From the NCBI RefSeq assembly GCF_010548525.1, contig NZ_JAAGMG010001184.1:1-64000 (forward strand): DNA of 64,000 nt, written 5' to 3'. The DNA is from Streptomyces sp. SID14478 (GTDB taxonomy: Bacteria; Actinomycetota; Actinomycetes; Streptomycetales; Streptomycetaceae). Under the pieces are notes generated by a model that was given only the letters and a program-made list of their open reading frames with translations, was not told the DNA's origin and searched no databases. A program made the position numbers and the translations under genes. Positions 35,482 to 45,170 of the stretch are shown in pieces (the first letter of the stretch is position 1; each line of letters starts with the position of its first letter).

Positions 35482-35946
35482 ATGCCGTTGAAGAACCGCC
35501 GCACAGGGAAGCGGCTGCGCGCGAGCATCGCGGCGGGCGTCCTGGCGACCAGCACCGCCGTCGCACTCCTGGGCGCTCCCGGCGCGCAGGCCGCGCCCGC
35601 TGAGAGGCAGGTCGTCGGGCGCAGCGGCAGCTACGCCATCGTCGTGACGTACAAGCCCAGGTCGGGCACCACCAAGCGGGCGATCAGCATGATCGCCATC
35701 GACAGGAACGTGTCCAAGTACAAGGGCACCCTGCGCGCTCGCTGGCTGTACAAGAAACCGGGTGGTTCGGCGCACGTCGGCAAGTCATGGCGGAAGGCGG
35801 CCTACACGTCGGAGGACGGCAGCCGCTGGTACGAAGCCTGGTGGGGCCGGCGCAACCACTACAGCGGCCTGAGCTACCCCAAGGGAACCAAGTTCTGCGG
35901 GCAGTTCAAGGACAACGCCAAGAAGGTCTGCGTCACCTTGAAGTGA
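35482..35946 (+). CDS. small secreted protein
   Basis: 154 residues from ATG 35482 (AGGA upstream); a longer TTG start at 35413 would add a non-signal-like prefix. Sec signal peptide: KNRRTGKRLRASIAAGVLAT with cleavage after GAQA. The mature part is basic, rich in Tyr/Trp/Lys, with two cysteines near the C-terminus (FCGQF, KVC) that could form a disulphide. No family recognised. Confidence 0.8.
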   Translation: MPLKNRRTGKRLRASIAAGVLATSTAVALLGAPGAQAAPAERQVVGRSGSYAIVVTYKPRSGTTKRAISMIAIDRNVSKYKGTLRARWLYKKPGGSAHVGKSWRKAAYTSEDGSRWYEAWWGRRNHYSGLSYPKGTKFCGQFKDNAKKVCVTLK

Positions 35947-36309
35947 CCGCTCTCCCCGGCAGGAGCCCCGGCCGCAAGTGAGTCGAGTCGATGGCGTCGA
36001 CCTCGGCTGCGACGCCCGGAGCACAGGGGATCCGAGGGATCACGGGCCGAGATCACAGTCCCGGCCCAACCCTCACCGCCGGAAACACCTGGGCGGGCAC
36101 CGACCTCACGAGGGCCGGTGCCCGCCCCGCGTGCTGTGCGCTCCTCCCACCCAGCCCAGACGCAGCGCGCTTCGTGCTCGTGGGCTGTCGCGGCCGCCAG
36201 GACGCCGCGCGGTTCGTTCTCGGCGCTCCGGCCTCGGCGTCGGCGTCGGTCGCGATGCAGCCGCGGTGCAGGGCGGTTATGGTGACCGAGCGGTGCAACG
36301 GAGAGCCAT
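35947..36309. other. gene-free stretch of about 360 bases
   Basis: Holds a strong terminator at 36091-36127 and the promoter region of the PAS-GAF phosphatase gene. Frames here are low-complexity shadows. Confidence 0.5.
36091..36127 (+). terminator. strong hairpin terminator
   Basis: GGGCGGGCACCG (36091-36102) pairs perfectly with CGGTGCCCGCCC (36116-36127), 12 bp, probably ending the secreted-protein transcript. Confidence 0.75.
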
Positions 36310-38355
36310 ATGGGACCTGCGGAGAAGCCGGAAATTGGCCTGGAAGAGCGGCTGCTGCTCAACAGCATGGGCAGCTTCGACTGGGACCTGGCGAGCGGTG
36401 GGCTCGGCCTGGACGCCAACTGCCTGACCGTGCTGGACCTGCGTGCCGAGGAGTACGACGGCACCGTGGGCTCCCTGCGTCTGCGCATCCCGGCCGAGGA
36501 GATGGTCCGCCTCACCGCCAGGGTGAACGCGGCGATCGAATCGGGCGGCGACGCCTACAGCACCTACTTCCACCTGCGCCGGCGTGACGGCACGACGGGC
36601 CTGAACCACGTCCTGGGACGCGTCCTGCGCGACGCCGACGGTCGTGCCACGCGTGTCGTGGGCTTCCTGCGCACCTCGCCGGACGAACCGGCCGAACTCG
36701 CCGGTGTGGACGCGGTCGACATGAAGCGCCGACGGGTGGCGCTCATGGTCCAGGGCACGACCGAGGCGCTGTCGCGTGCCGTCACCGTCGACGACGTCGT
36801 GGCGGTGCTGTCCGGCGCGAGCGGCCTCGACCGGTTCGCGGCCGACGGCCTCGTCCTCGGCCTGGTGGAGGGCGAGAACCTCAAACTGATCGCCCTGGTG
36901 GGCCAGACCATGCAGGCACTGGACGAGCTCACGCTGCACCAGATCGACAAGTCGCTGCCCCTGGCCGAGGCCGTCCTGACCCGCAGGCCCCGGTTCGTGG
37001 CGTCCTTGCCGGAGCTCTCGCGCCGGTTCACCCGACTGGGCCCGTACATCGACATGCTCGAGCTGGGCTCGGCGGCGTTCCTGCCGCTGGTGGCCCAGGA
37101 CCGGGCGATCGGCGGCCTCGCACTGTTCTACCGAGGGCGCAAGGAGTTCACCGACGTCGACCGGAATCTGTGCGTCGGCCTGTCCGGCATCGTCGCGCAG
37201 TCCCTGCAGCGCGCCATCCTCTTCGACGAGGAGCGGGACCTCGCCAAGAGCCTCCAGGCCACCATGCTGCCCCGGCACATCCCTGAGGTGGCCGACACCG
37301 AGATCGCCGTCCGCTACCACGCCGCCTGGGGCGGCCGGGAGGTGGGCGGGGACTTCTACGACGTCATCGCCCTGCCCCGAGGACGCGTCGGCATCGTCGT
37401 CGGTGACGTCCAGGGGCACGACGCCCACGCCGCCGCGATCATGGGGCAACTGCGGATCGCGCTGCGGGCGTTCGCGGGCGAGGGACACCGGCCGCCGGAG
37501 GTGCTCTCACGCACCTCCCGGTTCCTGGCGGAACTGGACACCGACCGGTTCGCGACGTGTACGTACGCGCAGTTCGACCCGGCGACCGGGATCGTCCGCG
37601 CGGTGCGGGCCGGCCACCTGCCCCCGCTCGTACGGCATGTCGACGGCCGTGTCGGCATTCCCAACCTGCGCGGCGGGCTCCCGTTGGGCCTGGCCACCGA
37701 GTTCGGCATGGAGGACTTCGTCGAGGCCCGCCTCGACCTGATCCCCGGCGAGACCCTCGTGCTGTGCACCGACGGCCTGGTGGAGGAGCCGGGAACCGAT
37801 CTGGAGGAGGGCATGGCCGCGCTGGCCGACACGCTGGGCTCCGCCCCGGAGTCGGCCGAGGAGGTGGCCGACCACCTGTCCCGTCCGCTGTGGGAGAAGT
37901 GGAGCAGCGGCGACGACGTGGCGCTGCTCGTGTTGCGCCGCGTCCCCGACCCGGGCACGCCGCAGGCGCCGCGGATCCACCGCTACATCCATCAGGCCGA
38001 CCCGGAAGGGCTGGCGGACGCGCGCGCGGCGCTGCGTGAACACCTCGCCGCGTGGGGTCTGGGCGAGGTCGCCGACGACGTCGAGGTCGCCGCGGGAGAA
38101 CTGCTCTGCAACGCGCTCGTGCACACCGAGGGAGGGGCGGTGCTCACCCTGGAGGTGCTGACAGGGCCGCCGCGCTGTGTGCGCCTGTGGGTCAAGGACA
38201 GGTCGAGCGACCGTCCGCAGCGCCGCTCCGCGGGAGAGACGGCGACCTCGGGCCGGGGCATGGTCCTGGTGGAGGCGGTCGCGTCGCGCTGGGGCGTGGA
38301 GCCCAGGGGCGAGGGCAAGGCGGTGTGGTGCGACTTCATCGTCCCGGGCACATGA
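36310..38355 (+). CDS. PAS-GAF-SpoIIE phosphatase-anti-sigma kinase fusion
   Basis: 681 residues from ATG 36310 (GGAGAG upstream). Domain order: PAS-like sensor (about 10-130), GAF (about 150-305), linker coiled coil (LFDEERDLAKSLQATMLP), SpoIIE/PP2C phosphatase (about 325-545, with GGDFYDV and VVGDVQGHD metal-binding motifs, LVLCTDGLVE and SGDDVALLV), and a C-terminal HATPase_c_2 (about 560-681, GELLCNALVHTEGGA). This architecture is typical of Streptomyces partner-switch regulators that dephosphorylate an anti-anti-sigma factor and may also bind or phosphorylate it. A second phosphatase gene follows. Confidence 0.94.
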   Translation: MGPAEKPEIGLEERLLLNSMGSFDWDLASGGLGLDANCLTVLDLRAEEYDGTVGSLRLRIPAEEMVRLTARVNAAIESGGDAYSTYFHLRRRDGTTGLNHVLGRVLRDADGRATRVVGFLRTSPDEPAELAGVDAVDMKRRRVALMVQGTTEALSRAVTVDDVVAVLSGASGLDRFAADGLVLGLVEGENLKLIALVGQTMQALDELTLHQIDKSLPLAEAVLTRRPRFVASLPELSRRFTRLGPYIDMLELGSAAFLPLVAQDRAIGGLALFYRGRKEFTDVDRNLCVGLSGIVAQSLQRAILFDEERDLAKSLQATMLPRHIPEVADTEIAVRYHAAWGGREVGGDFYDVIALPRGRVGIVVGDVQGHDAHAAAIMGQLRIALRAFAGEGHRPPEVLSRTSRFLAELDTDRFATCTYAQFDPATGIVRAVRAGHLPPLVRHVDGRVGIPNLRGGLPLGLATEFGMEDFVEARLDLIPGETLVLCTDGLVEEPGTDLEEGMAALADTLGSAPESAEEVADHLSRPLWEKWSSGDDVALLVLRRVPDPGTPQAPRIHRYIHQADPEGLADARAALREHLAAWGLGEVADDVEVAAGELLCNALVHTEGGAVLTLEVLTGPPRCVRLWVKDRSSDRPQRRSAGETATSGRGMVLVEAVASRWGVEPRGEGKAVWCDFIVPGT

Positions 38356-38478
38356 GGCCCCCTCCCCGAGGGAGCGGTGCGGGCACCGGACGCCGACGGC
38401 GGGCCCCGCTGACGACGTGCGGGCGGCCCCGTGCGCGGGCACAGTGGGGGAGAGCCTCTCGGGGAACGGGGGCGAGCC

Positions 38479-39342
38479 ATGTTCCGCGATGAGTCGGTCG
38501 AGGACGGCGAGGATCTGCTGGCCAAGCTCGGCGCGCTGACCGCCCGCGCGCGCGAGCTGGCCGAACTGCAGCGCTCCCGGGTGGAGCTCGCGGTCGCCCT
38601 GCAGCGCGGGATGCTGCCCCGCGACCTGCCCAGCCCGCCGGGTGTCCGCCTCGCGGTCGGGTACATGCCCGCCAACCACGGGCTCAACGTCGGCGGCGAC
38701 TGGTACGACGCCTTCACCATGGCCGACGGTCGCCTGGGGCTGTCCATCGGCGACGTGCAGGGCCACAACATCAAGGCCGCCGCGTTCATGGGACAGGTCC
38801 GCGTCGGACTTCGAGCGCTGGCGTCCGTGACGGGGGACCCGGGAGAGCTCCTCGCCCGCACCAACGACCTCCTGGTCTCCCTCGACTCGGACCTCTTCGC
38901 CACCTGTACGTTCCTGAGGCTCGACCCCGTGACCGGCATCCTGGAGTGCGCGCGAGCCGGTCACGTGCCCCACATATGGGCCACGGCCGACGGCAAGTCG
39001 GGTATCGACGAGGGGGAGGGCGGGCCTCCGCTCGGGGTGCTGCACGGCACCACGTACCCCGTCACGGAACACCGGCTGACCACCGGCGGCGTCTTCGTCC
39101 TGCCGACCGACGGCGTGGTGGAGGGGCCCACGATGGACCTCGACGAGGGCCTGCGCCAGGTGAAGCGGCTCGCCGAGGTCACCGCCGCCGCCGGACTGGG
39201 CGTCTCCACACTCGCCCGCGGCGTCATGAAACTGGCCGACTCCGTGGGCCACGAGGACGACGCCGCGGTCCTTGTCGTCGGCCACGACGTCGGCGCCGCA
39301 TGGCGGCATCCGCCTGGCCGGGCAGGGGAGACCGGTGTCTGA
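38479..39342 (+). CDS. SpoIIE/PP2C-type serine phosphatase
   Basis: 287 residues from ATG 38479. A short N-terminal coiled coil (LGALTARARELAELQRSRVE) leads into the PP2C domain beginning LQRGMLPRDLP; metal motifs GGDWYDAF and SIGDVQGHN are intact, as is HEDDAAVLVV. There is no sensory domain, so activity is probably set by partners. The stop overlaps the MASE1 gene start (TGATG), indicating co-translation with that membrane sensor. Confidence 0.93.
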   Translation: MFRDESVEDGEDLLAKLGALTARARELAELQRSRVELAVALQRGMLPRDLPSPPGVRLAVGYMPANHGLNVGGDWYDAFTMADGRLGLSIGDVQGHNIKAAAFMGQVRVGLRALASVTGDPGELLARTNDLLVSLDSDLFATCTFLRLDPVTGILECARAGHVPHIWATADGKSGIDEGEGGPPLGVLHGTTYPVTEHRLTTGGVFVLPTDGVVEGPTMDLDEGLRQVKRLAEVTAAAGLGVSTLARGVMKLADSVGHEDDAAVLVVGHDVGAAWRHPPGRAGETGV

Positions 39343-40388
39343 TGGCTGCTGTGCTGGCTACTCGACGGTCCCGGTGGTTCGTGGACATGGCCCTCAAGTC
39401 ACTGGCCGTGGCCGCCTGCTACTACGCGGTGGGGCGGCTCGGACTGCTGGGCCAACTCGTCGTGCAGGGCGTGATCGTCACACCCGTCTGGCCCCCGACC
39501 GGCGTCGCCGTCGCCTGCCTGCTGGTGTTCGGTGTACGGGTCTGGCCCGGGATCGCCCTCGGCTCCCTCCTCGTGATCGCTTCACTCACCTCACCGCAGC
39601 TCGGCACGATCATCACCGTGGCGGGCAACACCGCGGCGCCCCTGTGCGCGTACCTGCTGCTGCGCCGTGTCGGTTTCCGCCTCGATGTCTCACGCCTGCG
39701 TGACGGTCTCGCGCTGGTGTTCCTCGGCGGGTTCGGCGCCATGCTGATCAGCGCGACGGCGGGCGCGGTGCCCCAGGTGTGGAACGGCACGCTGGACGAC
39801 GGGGAGTTCTGGTCCGTGTGGCTGGCCTGGTGGGTGGGCGACACCATGGGCGTCCTGCTCGTCACCCCGCTCCTGCTCGCGCTCTTCCTCGGCGTCGTGG
39901 CGCGCACTCCCGCCCGTCGCTGGAAGGAGGCGGTGTGCCTGGCGCTGGCGGCCCTGGTTCTCGTGCCGCTGGCCGTCCTCAGCTCCACGAGCCTGCTCTT
40001 TCTCGTCTTTCCCCTGCTGATCTGGGCGGCACTGCGCTTCCAGCTCGCCGGGAGCATGCTGTGCGCCCTGTTCGCCTCGGTGCTCACGACGATCGAGGCG
40101 AACTGGGAGCGCGGGGCGTTCCTCCACCTGTCCGACGTCGAGATCATGGTCAAGCTGCAGGCGTTCAACGGGGCGGCCGCCCTGACCGCCCTGCTGCTGT
40201 CCGCTCTCGTCATCGAGCAACGTGCCACGCGACGATCGGTCCAGAACGCGTGCAAAGAACTCGCGGAGCTGCTGGAGCATCTCGCCGCGGGGGAGAACCC
40301 GCGGGAGCTGGCCGACTCGCTCGCACCACCCGGCACCGACGTCCCCGAAAAGGGTACGCCGATGACGGGCAGCGGCACCGAGCTGTGA
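39342..40388 (+). CDS. MASE1-domain membrane sensor, stand-alone
   Basis: 348 residues from ATG 39342, overlapping the phosphatase stop. Eight or more helices covering residues 15-300; the MASE1 hallmark PVWPPTGVAVACLLVFG follows the first helices, and VWLAWWVGDTMGVLLVTPL is the second conserved element. MASE1 is usually fused to a kinase, diguanylate cyclase or PP2C domain. Here the output module is the separate phosphatase encoded immediately upstream, so the pair probably works as a split sensor-phosphatase. The C-terminus is a short soluble, partly coiled tail. Confidence 0.92.
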   Translation: MAAVLATRRSRWFVDMALKSLAVAACYYAVGRLGLLGQLVVQGVIVTPVWPPTGVAVACLLVFGVRVWPGIALGSLLVIASLTSPQLGTIITVAGNTAAPLCAYLLLRRVGFRLDVSRLRDGLALVFLGGFGAMLISATAGAVPQVWNGTLDDGEFWSVWLAWWVGDTMGVLLVTPLLLALFLGVVARTPARRWKEAVCLALAALVLVPLAVLSSTSLLFLVFPLLIWAALRFQLAGSMLCALFASVLTTIEANWERGAFLHLSDVEIMVKLQAFNGAAALTALLLSALVIEQRATRRSVQNACKELAELLEHLAAGENPRELADSLAPPGTDVPEKGTPMTGSGTEL

Positions 40389-40453
40389 ACCGCGGCTCGC
40401 CGCGGTGACGGGGTCGCCCGGTGCGGCCGTGGTCGCATGAGGCGGCCGGGGTT

Positions 40454-41377
40454 TCAGGCGTCGACGCGCAGATGTTCCCGCGTCCACTGCTGGAAGCTGG
40501 TCAGCTCGAGGCCGAGTGCGCGGGCGAACTGCGGCCGGGCCGGCTGACCGACCTCGTCCAGGAACCTGTGACTGGCGCCCATGTCGGGCATGCCGGCGGC
40601 GCGGGCCTCGTCCTCTGTCATGTCCGGAGCCGCCAGCGGGACGCCCAGGGCGCGGGAGAGGATGTCTGCGATCTGCGTCATGGTCAGGTAATCGCCGGCG
40701 AGTTCCAGCTCCACGCGGTGGTACTTCTCGGGCGCGCAAAGGGCGGCAGCCGCGGCGCGGCCCACGTCCTGGGCCGCGACGAGCGCGAGGTGCGTGTGCG
40801 GCTTCACGACGGTGACGAGGCCGCCCTCCACCCCGCGTGGGAAGTAGAACCGCATGGACGGCTCGAGGTTCTCCATGAAGAACGACGGCTTGATCAACGT
40901 CCAGTAGGGGAAGTCCATTTCGCGCAGGCGGTCCTGGATGGCCGACTTGGTGCCCAGGGGTGCTTCCATCATCGTCCAGCGGCCCTCCGCCCAGCCCGGA
41001 GCCCGGGTGTGCTGGCCCACCCCGCTGGTCGAGGACTGCACGAACTGCTCCACGCCGGCATCACTGGCGGCGGCCATGAGGTGGTACGCCTGCCTGACCT
41101 CGCCGTCGAAGTCGATGCCCTGCTCGGTGAACGCGGGCATCTGGACGGAGAAGACGGCTCGTACGCCGTCCACGGCTGCTCCGAGCGTCGAGGGGTCCGT
41201 CAGATCGCCCGTGACCAGGCGGGCGCCGAGTTCTTCCAGGGCCCGGGCCCGCTCGGCCTGTGGGTCGCGAACCAGGGCGCGGACCGGCGTTCCCTGTGCG
41301 AGCAGGGCGCGGGCCGTGGCGCCCCCTTGGCGGCCGGTGGCCCCGGTGACGAGGACCGGTTGCGTGGCGTTGGTCAT
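40454..41377 (-). CDS. NmrA-like NAD(P)-binding protein
   Basis: 307 residues from ATG 41377 (GAGGAG upstream). Atypical short-chain reductase: nucleotide-binding TGATGRQGG at residues 11-19, VRDPQAERA (Arg suggests NADP preference), and VQSSTSGVG, with a DLTDPSTL element. The catalytic YxxxK is absent, as in NmrA/HSCARG-type redox sensors. Divergent from a TetR gene with a clear shared operator; this layout suggests induction by a toxic ligand or redox change. Confidence 0.93.
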   Translation of the reverse strand: MTNATQPVLVTGATGRQGGATARALLAQGTPVRALVRDPQAERARALEELGARLVTGDLTDPSTLGAAVDGVRAVFSVQMPAFTEQGIDFDGEVRQAYHLMAAASDAGVEQFVQSSTSGVGQHTRAPGWAEGRWTMMEAPLGTKSAIQDRLREMDFPYWTLIKPSFFMENLEPSMRFYFPRGVEGGLVTVVKPHTHLALVAAQDVGRAAAAALCAPEKYHRVELELAGDYLTMTQIADILSRALGVPLAAPDMTEDEARAAGMPDMGASHRFLDEVGQPARPQFARALGLELTSFQQWTREHLRVDA

Positions 41378-41397
41378 GGATATGTCTCCTCACGCCG

Positions 41398-41420
41398 GAA
41401 ACGGTGGGGGTCACCGTTTC
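41398..41420. promoter_or_regulatory. TetR operator between nmrA-like and tetR genes
   Basis: GAAACGGTG-N5-CACCGTTTC, a perfect 9-bp inverted repeat midway in the 93-base divergent gap; a TACAAT -10-like box for tetR follows at 41429-41434. Confidence 0.75.
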
Positions 41421-41470
41421 GGCTTCGCTACAATACGGAGGGGTCCGCCACTTAGCAATCAGGAGAGACG

Positions 41471-42034
41471 ATGACCGGCCAGCGTTCGGATGCCCGCCGC
41501 AACTACGCCCGCGTACTCGCCGCGGCCGAGACCGAAGTGGCGGCACACGGAGCCCAGGCGTCGCTCGAACGGATCGCCCGTGAGGCGGGCGTCGGATCGG
41601 CCACCGTCAGACGCCACTTCTCCACGCGCAGGGCCCTGCTGAATGCCGTCTTCGCAGAGCGCGTGCGCGCGCTGTGCGAACGCGCGCAGGTGCTCGGCAG
41701 CGAGGACGACACCCGCACGGCGCTCCAGACGTGGCTGCGCGAGCTGCTTGCCTACTCGGTGGCCGCGCGGGGCCTCGCCGACGCGCTTTCCTATGAGCCC
41801 CTCGGGGACGACGGGGCCGGCGACTCCTGCGCGGCAGTCATCGAGGCGGCCGGTTCCCCCCTGCTGCGCCGAGCTGTTGCCGACGGGTCGGTGCGGGGGG
41901 ACGTCACCGTCCACGATCTCGTCACGCTCGTCGTCGGGATCGCCCTGGCCACGGAGCACCATTCCGACCCGGCCGCCCAGGCCGAGCGCGTCTTCCGTCT
42001 CGCGATCGAGGGCCTCGACCCCACCGCCGCCTGA
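41471..42034 (+). CDS. TetR family transcriptional regulator
   Basis: 187 residues from ATG 41471 (AGGAGAG upstream). Helix-turn-helix: SLERIAREAGVGSATVRRHF followed by the family STRRALLNAVF. The C-terminal domain resembles the TetR_C_33-type seen next to NmrA genes. Probably represses itself and the divergent NmrA-like gene through the 9-bp repeat. Confidence 0.94.
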   Translation: MTGQRSDARRNYARVLAAAETEVAAHGAQASLERIAREAGVGSATVRRHFSTRRALLNAVFAERVRALCERAQVLGSEDDTRTALQTWLRELLAYSVAARGLADALSYEPLGDDGAGDSCAAVIEAAGSPLLRRAVADGSVRGDVTVHDLVTLVVGIALATEHHSDPAAQAERVFRLAIEGLDPTAA

Positions 42035-42171
42035 CCGGCCGCCGCGCCGTGCGCCCCGATCCCGAACCGCGCCGGCGACGTGTATGGGGCGCGCCCCACC
42101 AGCCGTCCCCCTGCGGACCGCTTGGCGTGTCGAGGCCGCCACGGCCGCTGACCCGCCAGGAACATGGCTTC

Positions 42172-43809
42172 ATGAGCCAACTCACCGGTCCTGCCCTGCT
42201 GTCCGACCCGTTGCGCACGAAGGGAACCGCGTTCACCGAGACCGAGCGTGCCGAACACGGACTGCGGGGGCTGCTTCCCTACTCGGTGACCAGCCTGGAC
42301 GAACAGGTCCGCCGCTCCTGGGGCCAGATCCGTCGACAGGCCGACGACCTCCAGCGCTACGTGTACCTGCGCGCCCTGCAGGACCGCAACGAAGCCCTCT
42401 TCTACGCCGTGCTGGCCCATGACGTACCGACCGCGCTGCCCCTCGTGTACACGCCGACGGTCGCCGAGGGATGCAAGCGCTTCTCCGAACTGTGGCAGCG
42501 TCCGCGCGGGCTCTACCTGTCCTGGCCGCACCGCGAGCACCTGGCCGAGATGCTGCGCAACCGCCCCCACCACGACGTCGACGTCATCGTCGTCACGGAC
42601 GGACAGCGCATCCTCGGCATCGGCGACCAGGGCGTCGGCGGCATGGGCATCCCCGTCGGCAAGCTTTCGCTCTACACCCTAATCGGAGGCATCGACCCCG
42701 CACGCACCCTTCCCATCCTGCTCGACGTCGGCACCGACAACGCAGATCTGCTCGACGACCCGTTCTACCTGGGATGGCGACACCGCCGCATCGATGACGA
42801 CGACTACTTCGCCTTCGTGGACGCGTTCGTCGAGGCCGTACGGGCCGAACTCCCCGAGGTGCTCCTGCAATGGGAGGACTTCGCCACCCCGCACGCGGCG
42901 CCGATCCTGGAGCGCTACCGGGACCAGCTGCTCACCTTCAACGACGACATCCAGGGCACGGCCGCCGTCGCGCTCGGCGCGCTGCGAGGGGCGACCAAGG
43001 TGGCCGGCGTCCCGCTGAAGGAGCAGCAGGTGGTGATGGTCGGTGCGGGATCCGCGGGCATCGGCGTCATGGACATGGTGCGTCAGGAGATGGTCGACGA
43101 GGGCCTGTCGGACAGCGAGGCCCGCGCGCGCTGCTGGGTCCTCGACGTCCACGGACTGCTCACCACCGACCGCGACGATCTCGCCGACGACCAGCGGGCG
43201 TTCGCGCACGATCGCGCCGATGTCGAGAGCTGGGACCTGCAGGGAACTCTGCAGCTGGCGGATGTCGTCGAGAACCTGCAGGTAGGGGTGCTGCTCGGAC
43301 TCTCCACGGCCCAGGGCGCGTTCACCGAGGACATCGTCCGGGCCATGGCGGCGAAGGTGGACCGACCGATCATCTTCCCCCTGTCCAACCCCACGGCGAA
43401 CGCCGAGGCCCGGCCGGCCGATCTGGACACATGGACCGACGGCAAGGTCCTCGTCGCGACGGGCTCCCCCTTCCCGCCTCTGCACCGGGACGGCGTCGAC
43501 GTACCGGTCGCCCAGTGCAACAACGTCTACGTCTTTCCGGCCGTAGGGCTGGCGGTGACGGCGGCGCGGGCGAGCCGGGTGACCAACGCGATGATGCGGG
43601 CCGCGGCCCGCGCACTCGGAGACGCCTCACCGGCTCTCGCAGACGCGAAGGCGCCACTGCTCCCGGCGTGGGCGGACGTGCGCGACGTGGCCGATGACAT
43701 CGCGCTGGCCGTAGCCCGACAGGCCGTCGCCGACGGGGTCGCCCCCGACGCCACGGACGAGGAACTGCACACCGCGATCCGTGACACCCGATGGTCCCCC
43801 GGCTACTGA
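42172..43809 (+). CDS. NAD-dependent malic enzyme
   Basis: 545 residues from ATG 42172 (AGGA 12 bases upstream). Long-form malic enzyme, like E. coli MaeA: Tyr93 in LVYTPTVAEGCKRFSEL, Lys164 in GGMGIPVGKLSLYT, metal-binding QWEDFATPHAAPIL and TFNDDIQGTAAVALG, Rossmann motif VMVGAGSAGIG, and PLSNPTANAEARP. It converts malate to pyruvate and CO2 with NAD+, in the cytoplasm. Monocistronic and not linked functionally to its neighbours. Confidence 0.95.
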   Translation: MSQLTGPALLSDPLRTKGTAFTETERAEHGLRGLLPYSVTSLDEQVRRSWGQIRRQADDLQRYVYLRALQDRNEALFYAVLAHDVPTALPLVYTPTVAEGCKRFSELWQRPRGLYLSWPHREHLAEMLRNRPHHDVDVIVVTDGQRILGIGDQGVGGMGIPVGKLSLYTLIGGIDPARTLPILLDVGTDNADLLDDPFYLGWRHRRIDDDDYFAFVDAFVEAVRAELPEVLLQWEDFATPHAAPILERYRDQLLTFNDDIQGTAAVALGALRGATKVAGVPLKEQQVVMVGAGSAGIGVMDMVRQEMVDEGLSDSEARARCWVLDVHGLLTTDRDDLADDQRAFAHDRADVESWDLQGTLQLADVVENLQVGVLLGLSTAQGAFTEDIVRAMAAKVDRPIIFPLSNPTANAEARPADLDTWTDGKVLVATGSPFPPLHRDGVDVPVAQCNNVYVFPAVGLAVTAARASRVTNAMMRAAARALGDASPALADAKAPLLPAWADVRDVADDIALAVARQAVADGVAPDATDEELHTAIRDTRWSPGY

Positions 43810-44145
43810 AAGGGACACGGAGCCCCGCACCTTGGACTCAGGTACCGGGACCGGTCGGTGGCCGGGACAGACGCCTGACCTCCCCGCGCGCCCTCCTCAT
43901 CGAGTCCGCCTGGACCGCGCGCTGGGCAGTTCGCAGGGACCGGTCCCACGACCGAAAGGGCCATCAGCCACGGAAATCACCACCCTTGCAGTACTAGTGC
44001 GCCTGATACGGGGCAGGGGTCCCGGCGTGCCTCCTCCGCCCGCCCCGCGTCACACACGTCACCGCAGCGCTCTGACGCGCCTCCAACACCGCATCGGGCA
44101 CCACCGGCTGCAGCTCGGAGTGGAGCACGGCAGTGGTGAAGCCAG
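43810..44145. other. gene-free stretch of about 335 bases
   Basis: Contains a perfect 12-bp palindrome GGGACCGGTCCC (43936-43947) and presumably the AraC promoter; no credible frame. Confidence 0.45.
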
Positions 44146-45168
44146 GTGAACACTGCAGTGATGGACGGTGATGAGCCCCGCCCGAGCGGCGCCGCAATGG
44201 ACAGCGCCGACGCCTTCCTTGAGAAGCTTGAGCGCAGCGCTTTGCCGCCGCTGCGCGGCGACCGGCACACCGGCGAGGACTTCCGTGCCGACGTGGTCAG
44301 CCGCCACCTGGGCCCCTTGCACCTGACCGAGCTGGTGACCCCGGAGGGCGCATGCTTCCGTGACGCCCGATCCGCGCGGGCCGAGGACAGCGAGCTGTGG
44401 CAGGTCGAGGTGGTGACACGAGGACACGTACGCGCCGAACAGGGCGGCAACAGCGCCGTATTGGGACCCACGGACCTGGTCCTCATCGATCCGGTGCGGC
44501 CGGTGCGGTTCGCCAGTTCCGCGACCACCCACGTGACCATGCTGATGCCGCGCCACCTGCTGCGGCTCGGCGCGGACGACGCCGCGCGGCTGACCGGCGT
44601 AAGGATCCGAGGGGACCAGGGCCCCGGCGCCCTGGTGTCCTCGCTCGTACGGGACATGACGCGAACCCTGGACGGGTTCCGCGCCCACGAGGCGGACCGG
44701 TCGGCGGCCGCGGTGATCGAATTGATCGCGGTGACACTGGCGTCCCGCCTGGGCGACGTCCGCCCGGTCGACGACGAGGTACTGCGCACGAGAGTCGTCG
44801 GTTTCATCGAGGCCAGACTGTCCGACCGGGACCTCACCCCGGCCAAGGTGGCCGCGGCGCACCACATGTCGGTGCGCCGGCTGCACAAGCTGTTCCAGGA
44901 CCAGCCCCTGACCGTGGCAGCCCTGATCCGTCGGCGGCGCCTGGAGCGCTGCTACGCGGATCTGACCCGGAGGAACACCACGGTCGCCGTGGTGGCCGCC
45001 TCATGGGGTTTCGCGGACCCCGCCCACTTCAGCCGGCTGTTCAAGGCCACCTACGGGCACAGCCCGGGGGCACGCGTGTCCAACGACGGTGCACTGATCG
45101 TCAATGACCACCTCGCCGGACCGCGCGAAGATGGCGACCGGAAAGACGAAATACGGAAAGGGGCCTGA
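44146..45168 (+). CDS. AraC family transcriptional regulator
   Basis: 340 residues from GTG 44146 (an ATG at 44161 is an alternative). An AraC-binding-like N-terminal domain (about 50-200) is followed by the AraC DNA-binding domain (LTPAKVAAAHHMSVRRLHKL and VAVVAASWGFADPAHFSRL, FKATYGHSPG). The SnoaL-like gene starts two bases after its stop, so they form an operon. Confidence 0.92.
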   Translation: MNTAVMDGDEPRPSGAAMDSADAFLEKLERSALPPLRGDRHTGEDFRADVVSRHLGPLHLTELVTPEGACFRDARSARAEDSELWQVEVVTRGHVRAEQGGNSAVLGPTDLVLIDPVRPVRFASSATTHVTMLMPRHLLRLGADDAARLTGVRIRGDQGPGALVSSLVRDMTRTLDGFRAHEADRSAAAVIELIAVTLASRLGDVRPVDDEVLRTRVVGFIEARLSDRDLTPAKVAAAHHMSVRRLHKLFQDQPLTVAALIRRRRLERCYADLTRRNTTVAVVAASWGFADPAHFSRLFKATYGHSPGARVSNDGALIVNDHLAGPREDGDRKDEIRKGA

Positions 45169-45170
45169 CC

